Positions 44,411-52,245 of a stretch of DNA of 64,000 nucleotides are shown here, one piece after another. Position 1 is the first letter of the stretch. Every line of letters starts with the position of its first letter. The stretch is taken from contig JAJYRQ010000005.1 in the NCBI GenBank assembly GCA_021794015.1, forward strand, positions 62,001-126,000, given 5' to 3'. The DNA is from Deltaproteobacteria bacterium. Lineage in GTDB: Bacteria; Desulfobacterota; Binatia; Binatales; Binataceae. Position numbers and translations under genes: made by a program. The notes below the pieces were generated by a model. That model saw only the letters and a program-made list of their open reading frames with translations. It did not search any database and was not told where the DNA came from.

Positions 44411-44827
44411 TCAAAGCTGCCCCTTGTTGGCCAGCGCGACGAAGTTCTCCAGGGTGACGATCTTGACCTTGTCTGCGTGCGTGAGGTGCGGGCGCAGCCC
44501 ACCGGTAACATAGAAGTGCCGCAGCTTCCAGCCCTCGCCGCCCAGCACCAGGTAGGCTTTCGCGCTGGCTCCCTCCCGGACGGTCTCCGCCAGGGAAATC
44601 ACCTCGAACGGGATTTTCTGCTCGGCCGTCCCGGCAACCTGCTGCCACTTGAGCGAGACCAGGTAACGCCATCCGTCTTTCTCGGCAACAGCATCGACGA
44701 CATGGCGCCCGCCCCCAAAGCGACGCCCGACATCCTGGTGAAGACGATAGGCGTAGCCGCCCTGCGCAAGGGCGGGCAGGATCATCGCTTCCAACACCTG
44801 TCCTGTGCTGGTGTCCCGCCTGCTCAT
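44411..44827 (-). CDS. Small PD-(D/E)XK-like restriction endonuclease
   Basis: The 138-residue protein resembles small PD-(D/E)XK-fold nucleases that accompany Dam-like methylases. D45 lies in RHVVDAV and is followed by the strand LVSLKWQQ (S58-L59-K60), where the third position of the usual (D/E)-x-K is Ser. GTAEQKIPFEVISLAETV follows, then a strand AYLVLGG. With Ser at 58 the catalytic acid must be supplied elsewhere, or the fold is a variant. The gene starts five bases after the dam-type gene ends. The function as the cleaving half of a type II system is inferred from context. Confidence 0.65.
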   Translation of the reverse strand: MSRRDTSTGQVLEAMILPALAQGGYAYRLHQDVGRRFGGGRHVVDAVAEKDGWRYLVSLKWQQVAGTAEQKIPFEVISLAETVREGASAKAYLVLGGEGWKLRHFYVTGGLRPHLTHADKVKIVTLENFVALANKGQL

Positions 44828-44832
44828 CGCGC

Positions 44833-45774
44833 TTACAGATTCTTTACCGCCAGGACTTCCTGGGCGGGCGTACGGTCACCGGTGCAGCTTATCATCCGCG
44901 GAGCGCTTAGCCGCCGCAGGCTGAAGCCGAGCGCCTTGTAAAGTTTCCAGATTCGCTCCGTTGCCTGGTTGGAAAGCACCACCGGACCAGGATGGTCCGC
45001 CAGCCACTGGGCGGCCCTCACCTGGTCCTTCCAGTGAAACCCTTCTTTGGCGTAGCTGGTGAACTCGACGTCGTAGGGAGGGTCTGCGTAGACAAAATCG
45101 CCAGGCTTTAGCCCGACCTGCGCAAAGTCACGGGCGGTAAATTCCCAGGCGGCAAAGGCCGCCCGATATGCCGTGAAGTCGTTGACGTAGGCGATCCGTT
45201 TGTAGCGGCCGAAGGGAACGTTGAACCGGCCTTTTTGGTTGAAGCGGCATAGCCCATTATAGCCGGTGCGGTTGAGGTAGTAGAAAAGCAGCGCCGCCTC
45301 GGCGCCGTCGGCCTGTCCGGTTGCGATCAGCTCGTTGAACCGGTCGCGGTAACGGTAATAAACGTCGCGCCGGTTAACCATCTCAATCGAAACAGTCAGG
45401 CCGGCCTTGAGATAGTCGTAAAAATTGATCAGATGCGGGTTGATGTCATTGAGCAACGCGCGCGCCGGCTTAAGCGCCAGCGCCACGCTGAGGCCGCCGC
45501 ACATCGGCTCGACCAGCCGCCGATGCCGATGCGGCCGCCATAGCTCTTCCAGGTAGGGAACGATCCAGCGTTTGCCGCCGGCCCATTTGAGCGGCGGACG
45601 CAATCCGGTGCGACGCCGGCCTGCCTGCTCGCCGCTGGCTGGCGCGGCCGGCGCCCCCATGTTGGCCGGTGCGAACCTGCCTTCCGCGTTGGCTTGCGCC
45701 GCCAGCTTCTTACGGGAGGCGTCATTGCGCGTGGCGAGCGCCAAAGCCAGCCCTGCCTGTTTGCCGCCGGCCAT
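44833..45774 (-). CDS. DNA adenine methyltransferase, Dam type (N6)
   Basis: This is a class I alpha N6-adenine methylase of the D12 family. The AdoMet-binding motif is LKWAGGKRW (residues 62-70). LVEPMCGGLSVALAL follows, LLNDINPHLINFYDYLK is motif II, the catalytic DPPY sits in FVYADPPYDVEF, and VVLSNQ is motif V. Family members often modify GATC, but the target here is not known. The first ~58 residues (Ala/Lys-rich) lie before the fold; ATG 45660 would be a shorter start. The chosen start, ATG 45774, is five bases after the stop of the DsbA-like gene. It pairs with the downstream nuclease gene as a probable restriction-modification unit. Confidence 0.87.
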   Translation of the reverse strand: MAGGKQAGLALALATRNDASRKKLAAQANAEGRFAPANMGAPAAPASGEQAGRRRTGLRPPLKWAGGKRWIVPYLEELWRPHRHRRLVEPMCGGLSVALALKPARALLNDINPHLINFYDYLKAGLTVSIEMVNRRDVYYRYRDRFNELIATGQADGAEAALLFYYLNRTGYNGLCRFNQKGRFNVPFGRYKRIAYVNDFTAYRAAFAAWEFTARDFAQVGLKPGDFVYADPPYDVEFTSYAKEGFHWKDQVRAAQWLADHPGPVVLSNQATERIWKLYKALGFSLRRLSAPRMISCTGDRTPAQEVLAVKNL

Positions 45775-45779
45775 CGCGC

Positions 45780-46415
45780 TCAGGCCGACGGCTGGGCCGC
45801 GCGCCGCCGGATGAAGCGGCCGAGCACGGCGCGCATCGTGTCGATCGATTGCACGCCGATCAGGGCGAATTCCCCGAGCAGAAAGGCGGGGTAGCCTAAA
45901 GCTGAAAACCGCTGCGCCTCGCGCCGGTTCTCCTCGAGCTTTGCGGCCATCAGGTGAGCGTCAAGCGCCGCCGCGAAGTCCGAACCGTCCATTGCGCAGC
46001 GCTGCGCCAGTTGGGTCAGCAGGCCGAAGTTCGCGATGTCCGCGCGTTGCTCGAAGGCGGCGCGGAAGACTGCCGCATGGTAGGAACCGGCCCTGCCCGC
46101 CGCGCGAGCCAACTCAAGCCCCTCCAGCGCGGCTGCGCTATCGGGCCAGCTAAGGAGCGGCCGGACCGCGACTCCGGTCTCGCAGCTCACTCGCAAAACC
46201 TTGGCCTGCTGCACAGCGTCGATGGGCGCTCCGGGCTTGACCCGGCAGTCCCGCGCCGCCAGCGGGACGCCCTTCCACAGCGCGGTAAAGCCGAGTTCGT
46301 CCTCGAGCGCGCTTACGATGCGCCAGGCGATGTAACACAGGGCCGAGCCGTAGTCGAAGTAGATCGGCACGACTGCCGCGCGCTGCGCCTGCCGCGCCTC
46401 CTCGCCGTTCACCAT
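45780..46415 (-). CDS. DsbA-fold oxidoreductase-like protein
   Basis: The 211-residue product belongs to the DsbA/2-hydroxychromene-2-carboxylate isomerase fold. It opens VVPIYFDYGSALCYIAWRIV, where DsbA relatives have CxxC; only the second Cys is kept (GSALC). The helical insert (FRAAFEQRADIANFGLLTQLA) and a C-terminal GYPAFLLGEFALIGVQS, with the cis-Pro loop, support the call. One Cys makes a disulfide oxidase role unlikely, and an isomerase or glutathione-linked role is possible. ATG 46415 has GGGGAAGG upstream. It ends five bases before the dam-type gene, so it may be co-transcribed. Confidence 0.7.
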   Translation of the reverse strand: MVNGEEARQAQRAAVVPIYFDYGSALCYIAWRIVSALEDELGFTALWKGVPLAARDCRVKPGAPIDAVQQAKVLRVSCETGVAVRPLLSWPDSAAALEGLELARAAGRAGSYHAAVFRAAFEQRADIANFGLLTQLAQRCAMDGSDFAAALDAHLMAAKLEENRREAQRFSALGYPAFLLGEFALIGVQSIDTMRAVLGRFIRRRAAQPSA

Positions 46416-46611
46416 TGCCTTCCCCGCCAGCACCCCGGCTGATTGTGGCGCTTCGTCGTCCGGCGCACAATGGAGCGTCCGAGCCCGGCTGTCGGCAGGC
46501 AAGGTCGGCCGGGTGCGACGCCGCGCTGCCGACCGGACCCGGTTGGAGCGGCGGCAAGCCGCGGTTGCGGGGCGGCGGCGCGCCTCGCCAGGGTTGAAGG
46601 GCGAGGCTTGT

Positions 46612-47946
46612 TCACGCTCCTTCGTCGTACTCTTCGGCGATGTCCTTGTTGGTGTAGTCCTTGAGCAGCGCGGTGCCGAGCACGCTTATCACGGCGCAAA
46701 TCAGCACGTACCAGGCGATCGCGTAGCCGGAGTGGTAGGCCGCAAACAATGTCGTAGCGATAAGCGGCGCCGGACCGCCGGCAAAGACCGAGGCAAGCTG
46801 GTAGCCCAGGGACGAGCCGCTGTAGCGCAGCCGCCCCGTGAACGACTCGGCGATTAACGCGGCTTGAGGGCCGTACATCATGTCGTGCGGAATCAGCGAA
46901 AGCACGATCGCCAGAAAAATCAGCGCGTGAACCCCGGTGTCGAGAAGCGCGAAGTAGACGAAGCCGAACAGTCCCACCGTGACTGCGCCAATGATGTACA
47001 TCCGTTTGCGTCCGATGCGATCCGAGAGGTGCCCGCTAAACGGAATCGTGAAAAATGAAAGCATCGAAGCGACCAGCACCGCGATCAACAGAAAATTGCG
47101 CGACACCTTGAGCGTTCCCGTACCGTAGGCGAAAACAAAGGCCGTGAAAATGTAAAACGGCGCCTGCTCCGCAGTCCGCGCCAGCGCCGAATAGATGATC
47201 TCCTTGGGCTGGCGCTTGATGACTTCGACCGTGGGCGCCCGTTCCAGCTTGTTGCGCTCGGCCAGCCGGGCAAACGTCGGCGTGTCCAGGATGCCCAGGC
47301 GGATGTACAGCCCGACCGCTACCAGCACCAGGCTCAGCAAAAACGGGATGCGCCATCCCCAGGTTACAAACTCCGGGCCGGACAGAGCGCTGAACGCCAG
47401 CACCGCCAAGTTGGCCAAAAACAGCCCCGCCGGCACCCCGAACTGCGGCCACGAGGCGATAAAGCCCCGATGCTGGTTGGTGCGCGCCCACTCCATCGAG
47501 AGCAGCACCGAACCGCCCCACTCACCGCCCACGCCTACGCCCTGCAGAGAGCGCAGAATGGTCAAAATAACGGCGCCCCAGATGCCGATGCTCGCGTAGG
47601 TCGGCACCAAGGCAACCAGAAAAGTGGCAATCCCCATCAGCATCAGCGTCGCGATCAGCGCCGACTTGCGCCCGATCCGGTCGCCATAATGGCCGAATAT
47701 CGCGGCCCCCACCGGGCGCGCCAGGAACCCCACGGCATAGATGGAAAACGCCTCCAAGGTTCCCACCAGCGGATCGGATTTCGGAAAGTAGAGCTTGGCA
47801 AAGACCAGCCCTGTAACCGTGCTGTAAAGGAAGAAGTCGTACCACTCGATCGTGGTGCCGATCGTGCTGGCGACGATAGCGCGTTTGAGCTGGCGATGGT
47901 GCTCGGCCTCGGGAAGGGACAATGCAGCGGCCGTGCTTGTAGCCAT
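46612..47946 (-). CDS. MFS transporter, metabolite:H+ symporter (MHS) family
   Basis: The 444-residue 12-helix inner-membrane protein begins with the MHS hallmark VASTIGTTIEWYDFFLYS, followed by FLARPVGAAIFGHYGDRIGRKSAL and LRSLQGVGVGGEWGGSVLLSMEWA. The second half has the repeat motif FSGHLSDRIGRKRMY. Family members carry proline/betaine, shikimate, citrate or alpha-ketoglutarate with protons; the substrate is not predicted. The start is ATG 47946, with GGGAGG seven bases upstream. It is monocistronic on the minus strand. Confidence 0.92.
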   Translation of the reverse strand: MATSTAAALSLPEAEHHRQLKRAIVASTIGTTIEWYDFFLYSTVTGLVFAKLYFPKSDPLVGTLEAFSIYAVGFLARPVGAAIFGHYGDRIGRKSALIATLMLMGIATFLVALVPTYASIGIWGAVILTILRSLQGVGVGGEWGGSVLLSMEWARTNQHRGFIASWPQFGVPAGLFLANLAVLAFSALSGPEFVTWGWRIPFLLSLVLVAVGLYIRLGILDTPTFARLAERNKLERAPTVEVIKRQPKEIIYSALARTAEQAPFYIFTAFVFAYGTGTLKVSRNFLLIAVLVASMLSFFTIPFSGHLSDRIGRKRMYIIGAVTVGLFGFVYFALLDTGVHALIFLAIVLSLIPHDMMYGPQAALIAESFTGRLRYSGSSLGYQLASVFAGGPAPLIATTLFAAYHSGYAIAWYVLICAVISVLGTALLKDYTNKDIAEEYDEGA

Positions 47947-48241
47947 CGGATAACCTCCCTGTTATGAACAGTTCGCCGCTTTGGCTTTAGCTTTTCCCCG
48001 GCGCTCCAGATCGCCCAATACACCCCAGGGCCGTTCTCGGCAAGGGCCGGGGTAGTTCCCTGGATGCGCGCGACCGAGCACGGCAGCGGCCCGCCCCCGC
48101 TGGCGCGGGGCGCGCGGTTGAGCAGCCGGGCTGCCGCTTCAACTCCGGCGCGGGTTTTGTCGTCGGGTGCGCGGAGGTCGCCGGGTGCCGCAGAGGAACA
48201 CCGCGCGTAGCGCCCGAGTCCGCCAACCGATGGCTGGCCGC
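47947..48241. other. Intergenic region with no recognisable feature
   Basis: About 295 bases between two minus-strand genes. The only visible structure is a high-GC stretch (CCCGCCCCCGCTGGCGCGGGG). The MHS promoter must lie here; no clear motif was seen. Confidence 0.35.
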
Positions 48242-48457
48242 TTACTCGAACGCGATCTCGTCGGGAAAGACGAAGGTGCTGGTTCCGTCGTCAAAGCGAA
48301 CCAGGTACATCCTTCGCCCAAGGTTGCTTACCTCGCGCACCAGCGTCGGCTGCTCGCCGTACCGGATCACCCCCTGGTGATCGCGCAGCGGCCTGAGCAG
48401 TCGGCAGCGGCGCGGGCTGACCGCCTCGTCCCCTTCGCTTCTCTCTGACACCGTCAT
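48242..48457 (-). CDS. Small hypothetical protein with a C-terminal beta domain
   Basis: The 71-residue product is chosen from ATG 48457. The frame is open to 48541, but that extra part is Cys-rich and unlike the rest. After a polar start, RLLRPLRDHQGVIRYGEQPTL and LVREVSNLGRRMYLVRFDDGTSTFVFPDEI suggest a small beta-barrel. This type of short protein is often near transport or nitrogen genes. I know no function. The context gives none. Confidence 0.5.
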   Translation of the reverse strand: MTVSERSEGDEAVSPRRCRLLRPLRDHQGVIRYGEQPTLVREVSNLGRRMYLVRFDDGTSTFVFPDEIAFE

Positions 48458-48726
48458 GATGACGCCGCTTCCCAGCCCGGTTTTCTCGGGCTTCAACCCG
48501 CAATTATAGCACCGGGCTGCGGTGTGAACAGGCTGCAGCACAGCACAGGCGCTGCCGCGCTGTGTTCGCGGGAGCCGGCAGAAGCGCAGCCGCGTGGCGC
48601 GCTCAGCGCGGGTCGCGGCCGGTCTGCGGTAAGTTGCCGCTCAAGCCCGGCGTGTTAACGCCCTATGCGCTGAGCATGGTATGATGGCGCGCTTCGTCAA
48701 TTCGACGGCAAGCGGGGAGGTCCAAG

Positions 48727-49209
48727 ATGCTGCGCAAGGTCGAAGTCGAGAATTTCATGTGCCTCAAAAATGTTTCGGTGGAGCTGGACCCGTTCACCGT
48801 TCTTGTCGGGCGAAACGCGGCGGGCAAATCGGCGATCTTCAAGGCGCTGGTGACCCTGGCGCGGCTGGTCGGCGACCGTCCGGCGCCGGTACGGGGACCG
48901 CGAGGGGAATTCTTCCTGGAGCCCGGCGTCACGCTTGACGACCTCGTTTGGAGGGGGGACTCCGCTCTTCCTATGAAATTTCGGGTGTGGTTCGACAATG
49001 ACGGCGACGAGCCGGGCTATTCCCTAGAACTCAAGAAGGGCCGGGCAGGATGGAGCGTCACCCGCGAGGAAATGAACATTGGCGGCGCGCGAATAAGAGT
49101 TGATGAAGAGCAAGCCTTCGAGCATCCGACCGAGTCGTTGAATTTGGAGAGCGCGACGGGACTTGCGTCGAGAGTCTGCGCGGCTATCGCGACGCAGGCA
49201 AGCTCTTAG
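48727..49209 (+). pseudogene. AAA-family ATPase fragment (OLD/RecF-like N-terminus)
   Basis: The 160 residues match only the N-terminal third of AAA_21/OLD-type ATPases: VEVENFMCLKNVSVELDPFTVLVGRNAAGKSAIFKAL, with a Walker A GRNAAGKS near residues 28-35. Walker B, the signature and the sensor regions are missing. The frame stops at 49207-49209. Shifting frame near 49150-49165 gives another coding-like stretch (GYRDAGKLLEHFTAGDSLLP) up to a stop at 49257, so a frameshift may be one cause of the truncation. Full-length relatives are usually 350-450 residues. It is probably a decayed defence or recombination gene. A candidate small RNA lies next to it. Confidence 0.7.
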
Positions 49210-49274
49210 AGCATTTCACAGCCGGAGACTCGCTGCTGCCCAGCAGGTGGCCGAGGTGACACGCGGGATGTAGC

Positions 49275-49300
49275 AAAAAAAAGGCCGCCCGAAGGCGACC
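49275..49300 (-). terminator. Strong intrinsic terminator with UUCG loop
   Basis: On the minus strand GGTCGCC (49300-49294), loop TTCG (49293-49290) and GGCGGCC (49289-49283) form a 7-bp stem with one G-U pair, followed by eight T (49282-49275). This is a textbook intrinsic terminator for minus-strand transcription. No annotated minus-strand gene precedes it, which points to a short non-coding transcript. Confidence 0.8.
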
Positions 49301-49339
49301 CTTTGTAAATAATGAAAAATAAAATTACGAATTATTACA
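49275..49339 (-). ncRNA. Candidate small RNA in AT-rich island
   Basis: A minus-strand transcript starting near 49339 would be ~65 bases and end at the UUCG-loop terminator. Promoter elements fit: TTGACA at 49374-49369 and TAACTT at 49351-49346, a 17-base spacing. Inside the transcript TTGTAATAAT and ATTATTTACAA pair with one bulge, making a 5' hairpin with a U-rich loop. The stretch is markedly AT-rich against the GC-rich surroundings and has no reading frame of note. The 5' end is inferred; 49301-49480 otherwise holds nothing I can name. Confidence 0.5.
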
Positions 49340-49345
49340 ATCTGA

Positions 49346-49374
49346 AAGTTAAGCCTCCGCATCCGCCGTGTCAA
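49346..49374 (-). promoter_or_regulatory. Candidate sigma-70-type promoter of the small RNA
   Basis: A perfect TTGACA is followed after 17 bases by TAACTT, which keeps the key T1, A2 and T6 positions of the -10 hexamer. It drives toward the terminator 46 bases away, not toward an open reading frame. Confidence 0.45.
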
Positions 49375-49498
49375 GCCCGGCCGGCGTGCATCAAGCGGCG
49401 CCAGGCCGGCCCGCCGGCGCGACGTGTCCCATTCGGTTGCAGGCGGAGGCGGATGTTAAGCTGGAGGCGCTGATTCATAGCCGTTGGGAGGCTCGCCG

Positions 49499-51265
49499 AT
49501 GCCTACGCTTTATCCGCTGGTTCTGGGACGGGAGGTGATGGTTGCCACCGAGCATTACCTCTCGGCTGCGGCCGGGGCCCGGCTCTTTGCCCAAGGCGGC
49601 AACGCGATCGACGCCGCGGTGGCGGCGACCTTCGTTGAGGGCGTCGTCAACCCGCACATGCACACTCTGGGCGGAGAGGCGCCGATGATGCTTTACGCGG
49701 CGCGCGCGGGCCGGGTGGTGGCCGTCAACGGCAACACCGCGGCGCCGGGCGCGGCGACCATCGAGCATTTCCGCTCACTGGGCCTCGAGCTGATTCCCGG
49801 CGAGGGACTGCTGGCAGCCGGAGTGCCGGCTGCGGCGGACGCCCTGCTGGCGGTGCTGGAGCAGTTCGGCACCAAGCGGCTCTGCGAAGTAGCGGAGCCG
49901 GCGCGCGAGCTTTGCGAGCAGGGGTTTCCGGCCCATCTGGGGCTGACCGGCCAGGAGGGCCTGGCGCCCCATCAAATCGGCGGCGTGACTCCGGTCACGC
50001 TCCAGGCCAACGCCGACAAGTTTCTCAACGTCTGGCCGTCCAGCGGCCGAGTCTATCTTCCGGGCGGGCGCCCGCCGCGGGCGGGAGAGATCATCCGCAA
50101 CCCCGCGCTGGCGCGCTGCTTCAAGCGGATGGTTGAAGCGGAAGCAAGCGCGCGCAACCGGGGCCGCGAGGCGGGAATCGAGGCCGCACGCGCGCGCTTC
50201 TATCGAGGCGACATTGCCGAAGAGATCGTCGCTTGGTCGAGGTCAAACGGCGGGCTCCTGGAGCGGGAAGACCTGGCGCGGTTCCAGACCCGGCTGGAAG
50301 AACCGGTCTCTGCCGACTTTCGCGGCGTTACCGTTTTCAAATGCCCCCCCTGGTCGCAAGGACTGGTCTTTCTCCAGCAGCTCAGGCTGCTTGAGGGTTT
50401 CGAGCTACGTCGCATGGGCCACAACTCAGCCGATTACATCCATACCGTGACCGAGGCGGCCAAGCTTGCCTTTGCCGACCGCGAGGCCTATTACGCCGAC
50501 CCGGCGTTCGTCGAGGTGCCGGTGCAAGGGCTGCTTTCGCGCCGCTACGCCGAGTTGCGCCGCGCGCTTATCGATCCGGCGCAGGCAGCCGAGGCAACCT
50601 TTGCGGGCGATCCCGTGAAGCCGGCGGCCAGGCTGCAGCACCCGCAGCCGGCCGGGCGGTGGAACTCGGGCACCACCCAAATCGTCACAGCCGACAGGGA
50701 AGGCAACCTGGTCTCAATCACCGCCAGCGGCGGCTGGCTGCCGAGCTCGCCAGTGATCGAGGAGCTGGGCTTCCCGCTCGGCTCACGCATCCAGACCTTT
50801 TACCTCGACCGGGCGCACGCCAATGCGCTGATGCCCGGCAAGCGGCCGCGCACCACGCTGACCCCGTCGCTTGCCGCGCGCCAAGGCGTTCCCGTGCTCG
50901 CCTTCGGGACGATGGGCGGCGACCAGCAGGATCAGTGGACGCTCCAGTTTTTTCTCAATCACGTCGAGTTTGCGATGGACCTGCAGGAAGCGGTCGAAGC
51001 GCCGAAGTTTTCCTCGGGCCATTTTCCTTCAAGCTTCTACCCGCACGCGGCCCGGCCGAAGCTGCTGCGCCTTGAGTCGCGCATCGACCGGGCGGTGCGT
51101 GAAGAACTGGACCGGCGGGGACATCGCGTGATGGCGGTCGAGGACTGGAGCGAAGGCTTCGTGCTGGCCGTGGGACGCAACCCGAGCACCGGGTTGCTCG
51201 AGGGGGCCGCGGACCCGCGCGGGCAAATCTCGGGCGTGATGCCCGCGCACGTGGTAGGATGGTGA
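49499..51265 (+). CDS. Gamma-glutamyltransferase-family Ntn-hydrolase
   Basis: The 588-residue protein is of the GGT family, which cleaves gamma-glutamyl or related acyl groups after self-processing. GGNAIDAAVAATFVEGVVNPHMHTLGGEA is the N-terminal block. The nucleophile Thr (T392) lies in SGTTQIVTADREGNLVS. MGGDQQDQWTLQF and LNPGKRPRTTLTPSL-like segments complete the small subunit. No signal peptide is apparent, so a cytoplasmic location is possible, as for cephalosporin acylase-like members. ATG 49499 is preferred to 49484 because GGGAGG lies eight bases before it. The gene stands alone. Confidence 0.88.
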   Translation: MPTLYPLVLGREVMVATEHYLSAAAGARLFAQGGNAIDAAVAATFVEGVVNPHMHTLGGEAPMMLYAARAGRVVAVNGNTAAPGAATIEHFRSLGLELIPGEGLLAAGVPAAADALLAVLEQFGTKRLCEVAEPARELCEQGFPAHLGLTGQEGLAPHQIGGVTPVTLQANADKFLNVWPSSGRVYLPGGRPPRAGEIIRNPALARCFKRMVEAEASARNRGREAGIEAARARFYRGDIAEEIVAWSRSNGGLLEREDLARFQTRLEEPVSADFRGVTVFKCPPWSQGLVFLQQLRLLEGFELRRMGHNSADYIHTVTEAAKLAFADREAYYADPAFVEVPVQGLLSRRYAELRRALIDPAQAAEATFAGDPVKPAARLQHPQPAGRWNSGTTQIVTADREGNLVSITASGGWLPSSPVIEELGFPLGSRIQTFYLDRAHANALMPGKRPRTTLTPSLAARQGVPVLAFGTMGGDQQDQWTLQFFLNHVEFAMDLQEAVEAPKFSSGHFPSSFYPHAARPKLLRLESRIDRAVREELDRRGHRVMAVEDWSEGFVLAVGRNPSTGLLEGAADPRGQISGVMPAHVVGW

Positions 51266-51527
51266 CCGGACGAACCAGTGTGACCGTTGCCGTGCGCTGC
51301 CGGCCGGAGCTTTGACTGAAGCCGTCGATTTGTCTATAAGAGTGTTCGGAGGTGTCAGGCCCGGTCAGACGCACCCCAAGCGGGGCGTTTCGGCGTACGG
51401 CCGGGCAGGGGGTATCTAAGAAGTCAGCGATGACGTTGCAGCCGGCGCCAGGTCTGAGCTTGGCCGGTGGGTTTTTTCGTCAGAGCCGACAGACATCATT
51501 CATCGGCTCTGGACAAGGAGTCGTCAA

Positions 51528-51881
51528 ATGCGAATCGGGGCAAGCACGGCAGTTAAAACCCTGCTCGCGGTGTTGGTTGCGGCTAGCCTCACGGCCTGCT
51601 CGGGCCAGCCGCTGTCGACTCGGGAGGAAGGCACGATGATCGGCGCGGGAGGTGGGGCCGCAACCGGCGCCATCATCGGCGCGGCGGTCGGAGCGCCTGG
51701 AATAGGCGCCCTTATCGGCGGCGGTATCGGAGCGGTGGGCGGCGCGCTGGTGGGCAACGAAATGCAAAACCAGCAGGTCCAGCAAAACCAGACCCAGGGC
51801 CAAATCCAGCAGCAACAGCAGGAAATCGAACAGCAGCGCCGCCAGATCGAACAGCTGAAGCAGCAGCAGGAAACCGAATAG
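51528..51881 (+). CDS. Glycine-zipper lipoprotein
   Basis: The 117-residue product has a lipoprotein signal (KTLLAVLVAASLTACSG, lipobox LTAC). The middle is a glycine-zipper membrane segment (IGAGGGAATGAIIGAAVGAPGIGALIGGGIG), as in YMGG/SmpA-like proteins. The C-terminal ~45 residues are Gln/Asn/Glu-rich with repeated QQ and are predicted to be coiled or disordered. It probably sits in the outer membrane or periplasm and helps envelope stability. Start ATG 51528. Confidence 0.75.
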   Translation: MRIGASTAVKTLLAVLVAASLTACSGQPLSTREEGTMIGAGGGAATGAIIGAAVGAPGIGALIGGGIGAVGGALVGNEMQNQQVQQNQTQGQIQQQQQEIEQQRRQIEQLKQQQETE

Positions 51882-51969
51882 CCCCGGCGAAGCCTAGCCG
51901 GGCCGCAAGCGCCGCCCCTGCCGGGCTAGACCCGCTGCCGTAATCGACAAGCGCTGGTGAAGGTTGAGA

Positions 51970-52245
51970 GTGCTGGAGCAACTGACGGCACACCTGAAAC
52001 ACATCGGGCCGCGCGCTCCAGCCTATGCAACGGCAGTCAGCTTGCTCGGCCTGTTCGCGGGTCTTTTGGGTTCGCTGTACGCCGACGCTATAAAATCGAC
52101 ATTCCCGTTCGTACTCGGCGCTCGGCACGTACCACGCCCTGCAATCCTAATTTTTGGGCGCTGCCATCGCAGCCACCGCTCTGTTTTTCTTTGGACAGAG
52201 AGCCGCCGAGGCGCAGAGGAAAGAATCCGAGATGCGGCTCGATAA
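51970..52245 (+). pseudogene. N-terminal part of a frameshifted membrane/GAF-like protein
   Basis: From GTG 51970 the frame encodes an amphipathic start (MLEQLTAHLKHIG, with GTG read as Met) and a membrane segment ATAVSLLGLFAGLLGSLYADAI, ending FPFVLG. It then runs out of conserved-looking sequence. The sequence AATTTTTGGGCG at 52148-52159 puts the next membrane segment in the +1 frame. GAAGG precedes the GTG. Read with the gene below, this is one 2-helix membrane protein interrupted by a one-base shift. It may be real decay, a sequencing error or programmed slippage. Confidence 0.55.

Noticed and set aside
45780..46415. DsbA-like gene as a second selenoprotein
   Set aside because: The first active-site position is Ser encoded by a sense codon, and no in-frame TGA is present.
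48242..48541. Longer 99-residue version of the small protein, starting at 48541
   Set aside because: The first 28 residues are unlike the rest, and ATG 48457 gives a compact domain.
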